The notes beneath the pieces were generated by a model. The model ran no database searches and was not told the origin of the DNA. It saw only the letters and a list, made by a program, of their open reading frames with translations. The position numbers and the translations under genes are program-made. DNA of 53,373 nt from an uncultured Erysipelotrichaceae bacterium (lineage in GTDB: Bacteria > Bacillota_I > Bacilli_A > Erysipelotrichales > Erysipelotrichaceae): assembly GCA_947385085.1 (NCBI GenBank), contig CANDJN010000013.1:1-53373 (forward strand). Direction: 5' to 3'. This document shows, in pieces, positions 26,659-34,827 of this stretch (position 1 is its first letter; every line of letters starts with the position of its first letter).

Positions 26659-26886
26659 GAAGTTTCCTCTCTTTCCGCCCATCATGTGTTCCTATATTCA
26701 TTTCACGATTTCATGGTAAATAATATATTATCACGTTTTAACTCATTCATAAAGGATGAAATATAAATTAGTAATGGTTTTATCTGTATTTACATCAATT
26801 GCCGCCGCAAAACAAACATAAGCAAGCTAAACTTTTTTCATCAACCCCCTAGCAGCTTGATTGTATGTGATAAACTGATATTCACT

Positions 26887-27663
26887 TCACCCTAGTGCGA
26901 CATCCAGTGCCAGCATCACCGTAAAGCCAAAGGCAAAACAAAGCGTTCCAATATTGGAATGACGACCGCAAGACATTTCCGGTATCAATTCTTCAACAAC
27001 GACATAAAACATAGAACCAGCCGCAAAACTCAATAAATAGGGCAACAGCGGTTCCACAAGCTGTGCCGCAATGATGGTTAGAATTGCCGCAAGCGGTTCG
27101 ACTATGCCGGATGATACCCCCAATAAAAAGGCTTTGCCTTTCTTCATTCCTGAAGCGCATAAAGGCATGGAAACGATCGCTCCTTCCGGAAAATTCTGGA
27201 TCGCAATCCCCAGGGAAAGTGTCAACGCCCCGGACAGCGTAACCGCATCATTTCCCGATAACCATCCTGCCAATAACACTCCTACTGCCATTCCCTCCGG
27301 AATGTTATGAAGTGTTACCGCCAATACCATCATTGTCGTATTCTTCAGCTTGGCTTTCACCCCTTCCGGCTCATGCGATCCTTGGTGAAGATGAGGAATG
27401 GTATGATCTAAAAGAAATAAGAATAAAATTCCAAGCCAAAATCCCCCCACTGCCGGAACGAATGACCAGAACCCAAGCGATTGGGATTGATCAATGGATG
27501 GAATCAATAAGCTCCAGATGGACGCTGCCACCATAACCCCTGCCGCAAAGCCAATCAATGCCTTTTGAATCAATACATTTAAATGATCCTTCATTAATAA
27601 AACACAAGCAGATCCCAATGCTGTTCCCAAAAACGGTAATGCGATTCCTTGTAACACTTCCAT
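26887..27663 (-). CDS. ZIP-family divalent metal transporter
   Basis: A membrane importer of zinc, iron or manganese with eight predicted helices, 258 residues. The two metal-site helices are clear: LHNIPEGMAVGV (helix 4) and QNFPEGAIVSMP (helix 5); a short His-containing loop (HTIPHLHQGSHEP) lies between helices 3 and 4. It is closest to the GufA/ZupT branch. The gene stands alone behind a consensus promoter, with a long palindrome over the expected start of transcription. Confidence 0.9.
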   Translation of the reverse strand: MEVLQGIALPFLGTALGSACVLLMKDHLNVLIQKALIGFAAGVMVAASIWSLLIPSIDQSQSLGFWSFVPAVGGFWLGILFLFLLDHTIPHLHQGSHEPEGVKAKLKNTTMMVLAVTLHNIPEGMAVGVLLAGWLSGNDAVTLSGALTLSLGIAIQNFPEGAIVSMPLCASGMKKGKAFLLGVSSGIVEPLAAILTIIAAQLVEPLLPYLLSFAAGSMFYVVVEELIPEMSCGRHSNIGTLCFAFGFTVMLALDVALG

Positions 27664-27695
27664 AGCGTTTCATTCCTTCCATAATTCCATCGTTT

Positions 27696-27753
27696 AAGTT
27701 AGTTAGAGCTAACTTCTGCGTTTATCCTATCACAAGCAATGGTGCTCTGTCAA
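27696..27753 (-). promoter_or_regulatory. ZIP gene promoter with DtxR-like operator
   Basis: Minus strand: TTGACA (27748-27753), 18 bases, TAGGAT (27724-27729). From 27715 to 27696 runs the palindrome AAGTTAG-CTCTAA-CTAACTT, about 9 bases past the -10, covering +1 to +20. GTTAG...CTAAC resembles the operators of metal-sensing DtxR/IdeR/MntR repressors, so repression when metal is plentiful is likely (inference). Confidence 0.6.
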
Positions 27754-27904
27754 AGATAACAACATTTTCACACTCTTATTCTGGCTTAATGATGAAATTT
27801 TAACTCTAAAAGAATGAGCGCATAATAATTTACCTGATTGAATCATACATCATTCAGAAAATGATTCGTGATAAAGGAAAGCCTTGCTTTAACGCTGAGA
27901 TATA

Positions 27905-27936
27905 AATAAAAACAAGGAGCAAAAACTCCCTGCTTT
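27905..27936 (-). terminator. Terminator after the phosphofructokinase
   Basis: Minus-strand arms CAGGGAG and CTCCTTG (one G-U pair) followed by TTTTTATTT, about ten bases past the stop at 27943. Confidence 0.65.
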
Positions 27937-27942
27937 TGGTTT

Positions 27943-29148
27943 TTAACGCATATTGAATGGTTTGATTGTTTTCGGGATACCGTTTTCCATGATCAATGTC
28001 GGTTCACCTTGAATTAACGGTGTAATATAATCATAGAATTCCTGCGTTAAGCCTTGGTAATCCGGCAAGATCCATTCCGTCGGTACGTGTTTTACATGGT
28101 TTGCGAAGTTTTCTGCCGGACCGCTGATGAATTTCGCATTGTACTTGCCGTCAATGTATTCACGCTGTACCGCTACGACTTCACCGGTAAATTTGCCGTC
28201 TGCACTGTGCATATGAGCTGACATACCAAGCTCATAAGCCTCTGTTACATCCACCAGGGACTGCGCAAAGTTAGAGGAACGAGCGGCACTGCTCAAATCC
28301 TGAACCTTGGCACGCGGCGCAATACCCGCTTCCAAAATCATGTTTTTCAAGGTCTCTCCGGCACCACCCAATACGGCATGTCCAAAGCCATCATTTTTAG
28401 CTTCACCGGCAGAAATGTAAGTGCCGTCCGCATAATGTGCACCTTCACTTGTGACGATGTAGCATTTGCCCTTTTCATCCATGCATTTCTTTACCTGAGC
28501 CAAGAATTTTTCCTTATCGAAATCCACTTCCGGCAAAACGACCAAATCCACACGACCGGTGACTACGGTAGAACCTGCCAACCAACCGGCATCGCGTCCC
28601 ATTGTTTCCAGAATAAAGATTTCCTCACGCGTGTAAACATTGTAGTCCAGCCAAGTAGCGTTTACCACTTCATTGGCAAATTTTGCACCGGACGCAAAGC
28701 CCGGGCAGTGGTCGGTTACCATCAAGTCATTGTCTACTGTTTTCGGAATACCGACAAAGCGCTTATTGATGTTATTTGCCTTTGCCCATTGACTCAATGC
28801 ATCGACCGTATCCATGGAATCATTACCGCCGATATAGAACATAATTTCAATATCATGACGATCCATGATTTCCACCAATTTACGATAATCCGTCTCATCA
28901 TTGCGTTTTAACTTGTAACGGCAGCTTCCAAGTGCAGAAGAAGGGGTTTGACGAAGCAGCTTATTTTCCATTTCACTCATATTCGTTAAATCATACAAGC
29001 GATCCTGTAAAATACCTTCGATTCCGTTCAAGCCACCATATACGTGATCATAAACAGGATTTAACTGGTTTGCCCGTACAACGCCTGCCAAAGAGGCATT
29101 GATAACCGTCGTCGGTCCACCAGACTGTGCAACTAAACAATTAGCCAT
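27943..29148 (-). CDS. pfp: PPi-dependent 6-phosphofructokinase
   Basis: Interconverts fructose 6-phosphate and fructose 1,6-bisphosphate using pyrophosphate in place of ATP, saving energy in fermentation. Residues that tell PPi from ATP enzymes are visible: GGNDSMDT (Asp after Asn where ATP enzymes have GDGS) and PKTVDND (Lys where ATP enzymes have Gly). Other blocks: QSGGPTTVINAS at the N-terminus and ETMGRDAGWLAG. 401 residues, the length of the short PPi class. GGAGG precedes the ATG and an extended -10 (TGT-TAAAAT, 29185-29193) lies upstream. Monocistronic, followed by a terminator. Confidence 0.9.
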   Translation of the reverse strand: MANCLVAQSGGPTTVINASLAGVVRANQLNPVYDHVYGGLNGIEGILQDRLYDLTNMSEMENKLLRQTPSSALGSCRYKLKRNDETDYRKLVEIMDRHDIEIMFYIGGNDSMDTVDALSQWAKANNINKRFVGIPKTVDNDLMVTDHCPGFASGAKFANEVVNATWLDYNVYTREEIFILETMGRDAGWLAGSTVVTGRVDLVVLPEVDFDKEKFLAQVKKCMDEKGKCYIVTSEGAHYADGTYISAGEAKNDGFGHAVLGGAGETLKNMILEAGIAPRAKVQDLSSAARSSNFAQSLVDVTEAYELGMSAHMHSADGKFTGEVVAVQREYIDGKYNAKFISGPAENFANHVKHVPTEWILPDYQGLTQEFYDYITPLIQGEPTLIMENGIPKTIKPFNMR

Positions 29149-29363
29149 ATGTATTATGTCCTCCTCATTTCCTATTACAGGATTATTTTAACATATCTCC
29201 CCCCTTTTTTAAAGGGTTTCTCCATGAAATTACACTCTATCATCCGCAAAAAATAACGTAATAAAAGGTGCGCCTTCATAATACGCCAATGAGACCTGTC
29301 ATCAAATGATAGAATCATTTCCTTTACAATTTGGCATGCATCATAACATAATGATTACATATA

Positions 29364-29372
29364 TGTTAAAAT
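29364..29372 (+). promoter_or_regulatory. Extended -10 of the HAD hydrolase gene
   Basis: TG-T-TAAAAT, 22 bases before the ATG, on the plus strand; the -35 is not recognisable. Confidence 0.45.
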
Positions 29373-29394
29373 AGCATTATGAAAGAAGGTTAAT

Positions 29395-30210
29395 ATGAAA
29401 AATATCAAGCTGATCTGCGTCGATCTGGATGGAACACTGCTCAATGATAACAAAGAGTTTACCGCAATCAGTCAAGCCGTCATTGCCGAAGCGCGGAAAC
29501 AAGGATACAAATTTTCCTTTTGTACAGGACGTTCTCCCTATGCCTGTATATCACTCATTCAATCATGGCATGTGGAAAGCATTATCGACTTTGTGATTGG
29601 ATTTAACGGTTCCCTCGTCTTGGATTATCAAAAGAAACAATTCTACCAACAGGATACCTTGGATGGAAGCACACTGCCTAAGATCTTTGAACTGATCAAG
29701 GATATGAACTATGAAGCCATCGTCTTTGATGGTTATAGCGAGCATGCGACTAAAATCAGTGAGCGCACCAAATGGATTGCCCAAAAGAACTATCTGGAAT
29801 TGGTTCTTGATGACTTATCCGGCTATTATGACAAACAGATTAACAAGTTATTGTGCATCATTGATAAAGATCAGCTCGATGAATTCCTAAAGGATATACC
29901 AAACTATGTAACCCCCGATTTTAAAGCCGTACGATCGAATAGTGAATATCTGGAATTCATTCATCCCCATCTTTCCAAAACCAACGGCATCCGCAAGGTG
30001 TGTAAATTACTGGGCATCACCTTAAAAAATGTCATTTCCTTCGGCGATGAAAGCAATGATATCGAAATGATCAATGATACAGTTGGAGTAGCGATGAAAA
30101 ATGCCAATCCCTTTGTAAAGGAAAAGGCACAGTACATTACAGAATATGATAACAATCATGATGGTGTAGCTCGATTTATTGAAAATAATTTGTTAAAGCA
30201 AAAGCTTTGA
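29395..30210 (+). CDS. Cof-type HAD-superfamily phosphatase
   Basis: A sugar-phosphate or cofactor phosphatase of the HAD IIB class (271 residues). Motif I is CVDLDGTLL (nucleophile Asp near residue 9), motif II FCTGRSP, motif III Lys in the K-x-N-G-I-R region, motif IV GDESNDIEMI, with the C2 cap between. The substrate cannot be told from sequence. AGAAGG lies 5 bases before the start. It lies between the two glycolytic genes but on the opposite strand, so it is not in an operon with them. Confidence 0.88.
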   Translation: MKNIKLICVDLDGTLLNDNKEFTAISQAVIAEARKQGYKFSFCTGRSPYACISLIQSWHVESIIDFVIGFNGSLVLDYQKKQFYQQDTLDGSTLPKIFELIKDMNYEAIVFDGYSEHATKISERTKWIAQKNYLELVLDDLSGYYDKQINKLLCIIDKDQLDEFLKDIPNYVTPDFKAVRSNSEYLEFIHPHLSKTNGIRKVCKLLGITLKNVISFGDESNDIEMINDTVGVAMKNANPFVKEKAQYITEYDNNHDGVARFIENNLLKQKL

Positions 30211-30225
30211 TAATGATTTTTTATG

Positions 30226-30263
30226 AAAAAGCAGCAAATGATCAAACACTCGCTGCCTATTTT
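30226..30263. terminator. Probable bidirectional terminator between HAD gene and pgi
   Basis: A-run plus GCAGC (30231-30235) pairs with GCTGC (30252-30256) and a T-run. The stem is short, the position between converging genes is right. Confidence 0.5.
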
Positions 30264-30267
30264 TCTT

Positions 30268-31542
30268 TTACTTTTTACCTAATAAACGGAACATATTTTT
30301 CTTATATACTTCTACACCCGGCTGATTGAATGGATTAATATCCAATAAATAACAAGTCATACCACAGGCACGGAAGAAGAAATAGCACAAATAACCGAAG
30401 GTTTCTGAACTCATATCAGGAATAGTAATGATTAAGTTGGGCACATGACCGGTTTCTTCATGGGCTTCCAAGGTACCCTGACATGCCATTTTGTTGACCC
30501 AATCAATGGATTTTCCTGCCAAATAATTCATGTTATCCGCATTTTCCTCATCACTTGGGAACGTCATATCATGCATTGGCTCTTTCACCAATAACAATGT
30601 TTCAAACAACACCTTTTTTCCTTCCTGGATAAACTGACCTAAAGAGTGAAGATCGGTTGAGAAGTTGGCGCTGCATGGCAGAATTCCTTTTTCCTCTTTG
30701 CCTTCGCTTTCGCCAAACAGCTGTTTCCACCATTCTGCGACCATCGCCATACTCGGCTCATAGCTGACCAGCATTTCCGCATTCTTTCCTGCGTTTTGAA
30801 GGATGCGACGGCATACGGCATATTGATAAGCGGGATTCTTGGTCAAATCATCGCTGGCCAAATCATCATAGGCTTTCTTCAATCCCGTAATCATCGCATC
30901 GACATCAATACCGGCAACCGCAATCGGCAATAAGCCAACCGGCGTAATAACAGAATATCGCCCGCCGATATCATCAGGAATCACAAAGGTTTCATAGCCC
31001 TTTTCATCCGCCAATGCTTTCAGCGTACCACGGGCACGATCCGTGGTAGCGACGATGCGCTTTGCGCTTTCTTCAGCACCATATTTATTCTCCATAAACT
31101 GCTTTAACAAACGGAAAGCGACCGATGTTTCCGTAGTCGTTCCCGATTTGGAAATGACGTTTACACAAACCTCTTTGTCTTTGATGTAATCCATCACCTG
31201 CGCGATATAAGTTGATGAAAAGGTATTTCCCATAAAGATGATTTCCGGTTCTTGTTTACCGTATAAACCATTCATCATCTCAATCGCTGCCCGAGCACCC
31301 AAGTAAGAACCGCCGATACCACATACGATGAAAACATCACACATTTCCCGCATCCGCTTTGCGCATACCTTTAAGCGAGCAAATTCTTCTTTATCATATG
31401 TGTTAGGCCATTCCACCCAACCGACATAATCATTGCCCTTACCGGTCTTCTCCATCAAATAACGATGGCATTCACTGACTTTTTCCTGATACGAAGCAAT
31501 ATCTTCATTGAGAAATGCGTGTGTAGAATCAAACTGAATCAT
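30268..31542 (-). CDS. pgi: Glucose-6-phosphate isomerase
   Basis: Interconverts glucose 6-phosphate and fructose 6-phosphate. Clear family motifs: GIGGSYLGARAAIE, VISKSGTTTETSVAFR (phosphate binding), DDIGGRYSVITPVGLLP, and the Lys/His region near the end (NPFNQPGVEVYK). 424 residues, slightly shorter than the usual 450, with no core motif missing. AGGAGG is upstream. It starts 2 bases after the end of the S1-domain gene and is cotranscribed with it. Confidence 0.95.
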   Translation of the reverse strand: MIQFDSTHAFLNEDIASYQEKVSECHRYLMEKTGKGNDYVGWVEWPNTYDKEEFARLKVCAKRMREMCDVFIVCGIGGSYLGARAAIEMMNGLYGKQEPEIIFMGNTFSSTYIAQVMDYIKDKEVCVNVISKSGTTTETSVAFRLLKQFMENKYGAEESAKRIVATTDRARGTLKALADEKGYETFVIPDDIGGRYSVITPVGLLPIAVAGIDVDAMITGLKKAYDDLASDDLTKNPAYQYAVCRRILQNAGKNAEMLVSYEPSMAMVAEWWKQLFGESEGKEEKGILPCSANFSTDLHSLGQFIQEGKKVLFETLLLVKEPMHDMTFPSDEENADNMNYLAGKSIDWVNKMACQGTLEAHEETGHVPNLIITIPDMSSETFGYLCYFFFRACGMTCYLLDINPFNQPGVEVYKKNMFRLLGKK

Positions 31543-31544
31543 AA

Positions 31545-31910
31545 CTAATCCTCCTGTAGTTTTTCATAAGCGGCATCGATCCAACCAGCCAACCGATCAT
31601 TCAGAGATGAAAACCCGATGATTGTTTTAGGCAGTGGGGATCCCTGACGATGGCGATGAGTATGAAATCGTGCTTTATGAGGTGATACAGCCTTGAGTGA
31701 AAGCTTTACGTGATTTTCATCCTCTATTTCTAAAACCTTCACCGCAACGCGTTCATGTAAGCGTACAAACATTCTGACGTCCTTTACATAATCCGTGCTG
31801 ATTTCCGATATATGGATTAAGCCTTTATATCCATCATCCAAGCTCACAAACGCACCATAGGGACGAATACCTGTGATCACACCATAAACGACATCTCCGA
31901 CCTGTATCAT
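31545..31910 (-). CDS. S1-domain RNA-binding protein, CvfD/YugI (GSP13) type
   Basis: A 121-residue cytoplasmic protein: one complete S1 domain (residues 2-72: GDVVYGVITGIRPYGAFVSL, GLIHISEIS) and a basic tail with RFHTHRHRQG. Relatives in B. subtilis (YugI) and Streptococcus (CvfD) bind RNA or ribosomes and act as post-transcriptional regulators. Upstream of pgi, as in several other Firmicutes, which supports the assignment. Confidence 0.82.
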   Translation of the reverse strand: MIQVGDVVYGVITGIRPYGAFVSLDDGYKGLIHISEISTDYVKDVRMFVRLHERVAVKVLEIEDENHVKLSLKAVSPHKARFHTHRHRQGSPLPKTIIGFSSLNDRLAGWIDAAYEKLQED

Positions 31911-31959
31911 CTTTTCACCGCTTCCTTAGCATTATTATATCATATTCGATGTCAATTTG

Positions 31960-31968
31960 TGTTATAAT
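31960..31968 (+). promoter_or_regulatory. Extended -10 promoter of the DUF212 gene
   Basis: TGT-TATAAT with a consensus TATAAT (31963-31968), about 25-30 bases ahead of the gene. Confidence 0.6.
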
Positions 31969-31995
31969 AATGACATGATAACAAAATGATGCGAG

Positions 31996-32448
31996 GTGAT
32001 TGCCATCGATTCTCTATATCCTATTACGATCGCTTTATTGGCCAATGTGATTGCGCAAATATTGAAGCCGCTCTTTTTATATCTGAAAACAAAACGCTTT
32101 GATATTCATCAAACAATTGCCAGCGGTGGTTTTCCCAGTTCCCATGCCGCTACGGTTACGGCATTGAGTACAGCGATCGGTCTCCAACAGGGCTTTGAAT
32201 CGACTTATTTTGCGATCACCGCTATCTTTTCCATTATCGTCATATATGATGCGGTAAATGTCCGCTATTATGCAGGTCGCAATATTCAGCTTACCAAGCA
32301 GCTGATTTATGATATTGAAAAATATACAGATGTAAAATTCTCACATCCGATTTATCATGAAAAAATCAAAAGTGTTCTAGGACATAAATTCATTGAAGCA
32401 ATCGGCGGTATTCTGCTTGGTATCATCGTCGCAGTGATTTTTCACTAA
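31996..32448 (+). CDS. DUF212 family membrane protein (divergent PAP2, YuiD-like)
   Basis: A small membrane protein (about 150 residues, four hydrophobic segments) related to acid phosphatases/vanadium haloperoxidases: the SGGFPSSHAATVTALSTAIG block carries the PSSH-type motif, and YDAVNVRYYAGRN the Arg/His region. The substrate is unknown. The start is odd: there is no in-frame ATG. The frame can begin at GTG 31996, but that codon is part of the only good ribosome binding site (GAGGTG). ATC at 32005 or ATT at 31999 would be better placed. Followed after 12 bases by the NifU-like gene. Confidence 0.8.
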   Translation: MIAIDSLYPITIALLANVIAQILKPLFLYLKTKRFDIHQTIASGGFPSSHAATVTALSTAIGLQQGFESTYFAITAIFSIIVIYDAVNVRYYAGRNIQLTKQLIYDIEKYTDVKFSHPIYHEKIKSVLGHKFIEAIGGILLGIIVAVIFH

Positions 32449-32460
32449 GGGAGGAAATAA

Positions 32461-32694
32461 ATGGAAAACGAAAAAATAACAGAAATAAAAAAAGTGATTG
32501 AAAAAATACGTCCGTACATTCAAAGAGATGGCGGAGATGTAGAATTCGTGACATTTAACGATGGATGCGTCAGCGTGCGAATGCTGGGTGCGTGCAGTCA
32601 ATGTCTGATGCTGGATGATACGATTAAGGACGGCGTAGAAATGATTCTAATGGAAGAAGTAGATGGGGTAACATCGGTAAAGGTTGTTGATTAA
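32461..32694 (+). CDS. NifU-like Fe-S scaffold domain protein
   Basis: A 77-residue stand-alone NifU C-terminal domain: IRPYIQRDGGDVEFV and the CxxC in LGACSQCLM that holds an Fe-S cluster between two monomers. It helps build or carry iron-sulfur clusters in the cytoplasm. GGGAGG lies upstream. It probably shares a transcript with the DUF212 gene before it. Confidence 0.9.
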   Translation: MENEKITEIKKVIEKIRPYIQRDGGDVEFVTFNDGCVSVRMLGACSQCLMLDDTIKDGVEMILMEEVDGVTSVKVVD

Positions 32695-32735
32695 TCGCCG
32701 TTAAAACCCCACCTTTCTTTTTTTAAGCAAATTAC

Positions 32736-32763
32736 TTGCATATTCAACTATTTGCGTTATAAT
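32736..32763 (+). promoter_or_regulatory. Promoter of the NrdD-like small gene
   Basis: TTGCAT (32736-32741) and TATAAT (32758-32763), 16 bases apart, on the plus strand. Confidence 0.6.
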
Positions 32764-32796
32764 AGTGTCATCAAGTAAAAAAGTGAGGTAAAGAAA

Positions 32797-33075
32797 ATGC
32801 AAAAAGTAGTCGATGATGTGATTGTAACATCCAATGAAGAAGTCAGTGAAGAAGTCATACGTGGTTATTTAGCGCATGTAAAGCAAAAGAATCACGGACG
32901 TTTGATTCAATCCATGTCCTTAAACTTTGACGGTGAGGAAGTGGGGGTCGGTTACTATTTAGAACCGGAGCACTTTGAAAAAATTCGTCGTATCACCGGT
33001 TACCTGGTTGGCGATATGACGCGCTGGAACGATGCGAAAGCTGCGGAAGAACACGACCGGGTAAAGCATGCATAG
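32797..33075 (+). CDS. Small protein resembling the glycyl-radical C-terminus of anaerobic NTP reductase
   Basis: 92 residues. The last 30 (RRITGYLVGD, RWNDAKAAEEHDRVKH) match what I know of the C-terminal end of class III ribonucleotide reductase NrdD, where the Gly of the R-x-x-G-Y segment holds the radical; here this is Gly68. The Cys residues that bind zinc just before it in NrdD are absent, and no catalytic barrel is present. The first 60 residues are of unknown fold. It could be a spare glycyl-radical part, analogous to YfiD/GrcA for pyruvate formate-lyase, or a domain that has lost the chemistry. GTGAGG precedes the ATG; own promoter and terminator. Confidence 0.65.
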   Translation: MQKVVDDVIVTSNEEVSEEVIRGYLAHVKQKNHGRLIQSMSLNFDGEEVGVGYYLEPEHFEKIRRITGYLVGDMTRWNDAKAAEEHDRVKHA

Positions 33076-33118
33076 GCTTTGATCGGCAACAAGAAGAAAA
33101 TTAAATCAGTCAATGAAT

Positions 33119-33150
33119 GGAGAGCCATCAAAAACGTTCTCCTTTTTCTT
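33119..33150 (+). terminator. Terminator after the NrdD-like gene
   Basis: GGAGA (33119-33123) pairs with TCTCC (33138-33142), then TTTTTCTTT. A short stem. Confidence 0.5.
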
Positions 33151-33157
33151 TAGGCTG

Positions 33158-33186
33158 AAAAAAATCCCTCACCAATAGATGAGGGA
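33158..33186 (-). terminator. Terminator after pepD
   Basis: Minus-strand TCCCTCA and TGAGGGA (33165-33171 and 33180-33186) with an 8-base loop, then a run of seven Ts. Confidence 0.8.
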
Positions 33187-33198
33187 CATTAATAATTC

Positions 33199-34626
33199 TT
33201 ATAGTTCTTTTAGATATTCGCATAAAAGATCAAAGGTACGATCAAAGCTTGCCAGATCCAAGCGCTCCTGTGGGGTATGAACGGATTCCGCAACCGGTCC
33301 CATGGTCACAATATCCATATCCGCATCTATCGCCTTGAATACACCGCATTCCAGGCCTCCATGGACTGCCTGTAATACCAATTCCTGATGATACATTTCC
33401 TTGAAAACACGCTGTAACGTTTCGCGCATCTTAGATTGAGCATCAAAGCTCCATGCCGGATAACGTGCTTCTTTATGATGTTCAAAGCCAAAGACATCCG
33501 CCAACAGTGCAACTTCTTCCAAAATCGTATCAATATAGGATTCCAAGGCCCCACGTGCCGAGCAGTTTACCATCAAGTTGTCTTGATCACACGTTACCAC
33601 TGCCGCGTTCATTGAGGCTGTGGTTAAGTCTTCTATCGACATACTGCGATGATGCACACCATGTGGCAACAGCGTCATGAAATTTACATATGACATCGTA
33701 TCCTCTTGACTCATCACCGTTTCTGCTTGTGCTTCCGCAAGGGAAACTTTTACACCGTTGTCGGAGAATTCCAATTCCTTTTTCATATCCTGTTCCAGTT
33801 TGAATACAATCTCATGAAGCTTTGAACGATTCAGATCACAGGAGAACGTTGCGGATGCTTCGCGGGGAATGGCATTATCCTTCATACCGCCTTCCACTGA
33901 TGACAAGGCAATTGTTCCTTGCTTGGAAATGGCCTTTAAAATGCGAGCCACCAGCTTATTGGCATTACCCTTTTCCTCATGAATTTTCTCACCGCTGTGA
34001 CCGCCGCTCAAGCCGCTGACACATACACGGTATACCGGATGCTGAATCGCCTGTCTTTCCAGCTTGCGCTGTGCGATGATATTCGCACCTCCGGCACTTG
34101 TCGTACACGTGCTTGTTTCACCGCCGCCATCCAAATTAATCAGACGCTTGCCGTGAATATTTGCGGCATTCAGTCCCAAGGCACCACACAGTCCCACTTC
34201 TTCCTGAACGGTAAATAAGCACTCCAGCGGCGGATGCGGGTATTCTCCGTCCAAAATGGCCAGCATATAGGACACCCCAAAGCCATCGTCCGCTCCCAGC
34301 GTTGTCCCTTTTGCCTTTAACCAGCCATCCTCAATATACAGCTGTAAAGCGTCGCTTTCAAAATCAAAATCTACATCCTTATCCTTTTCACAGACCATAT
34401 CCATATGTGCCTGCATGATCACTGTGTCATGATTTTCGTAGCCCTCACTAGCCGGGGCATACATGATCACATTGTTCATGTCATCCTGTATATACTTTAA
34501 GCCATGATCCTTCGCAAAGGCAACCAGATAATCACTGTATGCCTTTTCATGAAAGGAACCATGGGGAATCCTTGTCATTTCCTCAAAAAAATGTTGATGC
34601 GCTTTTGTATGATCCAATACGTTCAT
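33199..34626 (-). CDS. pepD: Aminoacyl-histidine dipeptidase, M20 family
   Basis: A cytosolic metallodipeptidase of the PepD (Xaa-His) type, 475 residues. The two-zinc site can be followed: QAHMDMVCEKD, LGADDGFGVSYML, the catalytic Glu pair in TVQEEVGLCGA, and HGGLECGVF late in the sequence; a dimerisation domain is inserted in the middle. The start is the ATG at 34626 with AAGGAG upstream; an in-frame codon 57 bases earlier has no such site. It lies 78 bases after the small membrane peptide gene, same strand, with no terminator visible between. Confidence 0.92.
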   Translation of the reverse strand: MNVLDHTKAHQHFFEEMTRIPHGSFHEKAYSDYLVAFAKDHGLKYIQDDMNNVIMYAPASEGYENHDTVIMQAHMDMVCEKDKDVDFDFESDALQLYIEDGWLKAKGTTLGADDGFGVSYMLAILDGEYPHPPLECLFTVQEEVGLCGALGLNAANIHGKRLINLDGGGETSTCTTSAGGANIIAQRKLERQAIQHPVYRVCVSGLSGGHSGEKIHEEKGNANKLVARILKAISKQGTIALSSVEGGMKDNAIPREASATFSCDLNRSKLHEIVFKLEQDMKKELEFSDNGVKVSLAEAQAETVMSQEDTMSYVNFMTLLPHGVHHRSMSIEDLTTASMNAAVVTCDQDNLMVNCSARGALESYIDTILEEVALLADVFGFEHHKEARYPAWSFDAQSKMRETLQRVFKEMYHQELVLQAVHGGLECGVFKAIDADMDIVTMGPVAESVHTPQERLDLASFDRTFDLLCEYLKEL

Positions 34627-34704
34627 AACAATCTCCTTCCGACTTATCTCTATTCTGTTATAAATTGAATGCATTCTTGTCAATGCGTCTTGATCCTTAT
34701 TTTT

Positions 34705-34818
34705 TTATAGCTGTAAAACGCTTATTACCATCATTATAACAATTAACACGATGATGACAATACGATAGACATATAATTTCCATTTTTGTTTCTTTCGATC
34801 ACGATTGCGTGTACTCAT
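34705..34818 (-). CDS. 37-residue single-pass membrane peptide
   Basis: An open frame with strong coding signs: AAGGTGAG about 6 bases before the ATG, 9 bases after the PotCD stop. The N-terminal half is strongly basic (STRNRDRKKQKWK) and the second half is one hydrophobic helix (IVIIVLIVIMMVISVL). The positive-inside rule puts the N-terminus in the cytoplasm. Position at the end of the polyamine operon suggests an accessory subunit; this is inference, and I know no family name for it. Confidence 0.65.
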   Translation of the reverse strand: MSTRNRDRKKQKWKLYVYRIVIIVLIVIMMVISVLQL

Positions 34819-34827
34819 TTTCTCACC

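Noticed and set aside
28378..28911. 177-codon plus-strand frame
   Set aside because: Lies wholly antisense to the well-supported phosphofructokinase and resembles nothing.
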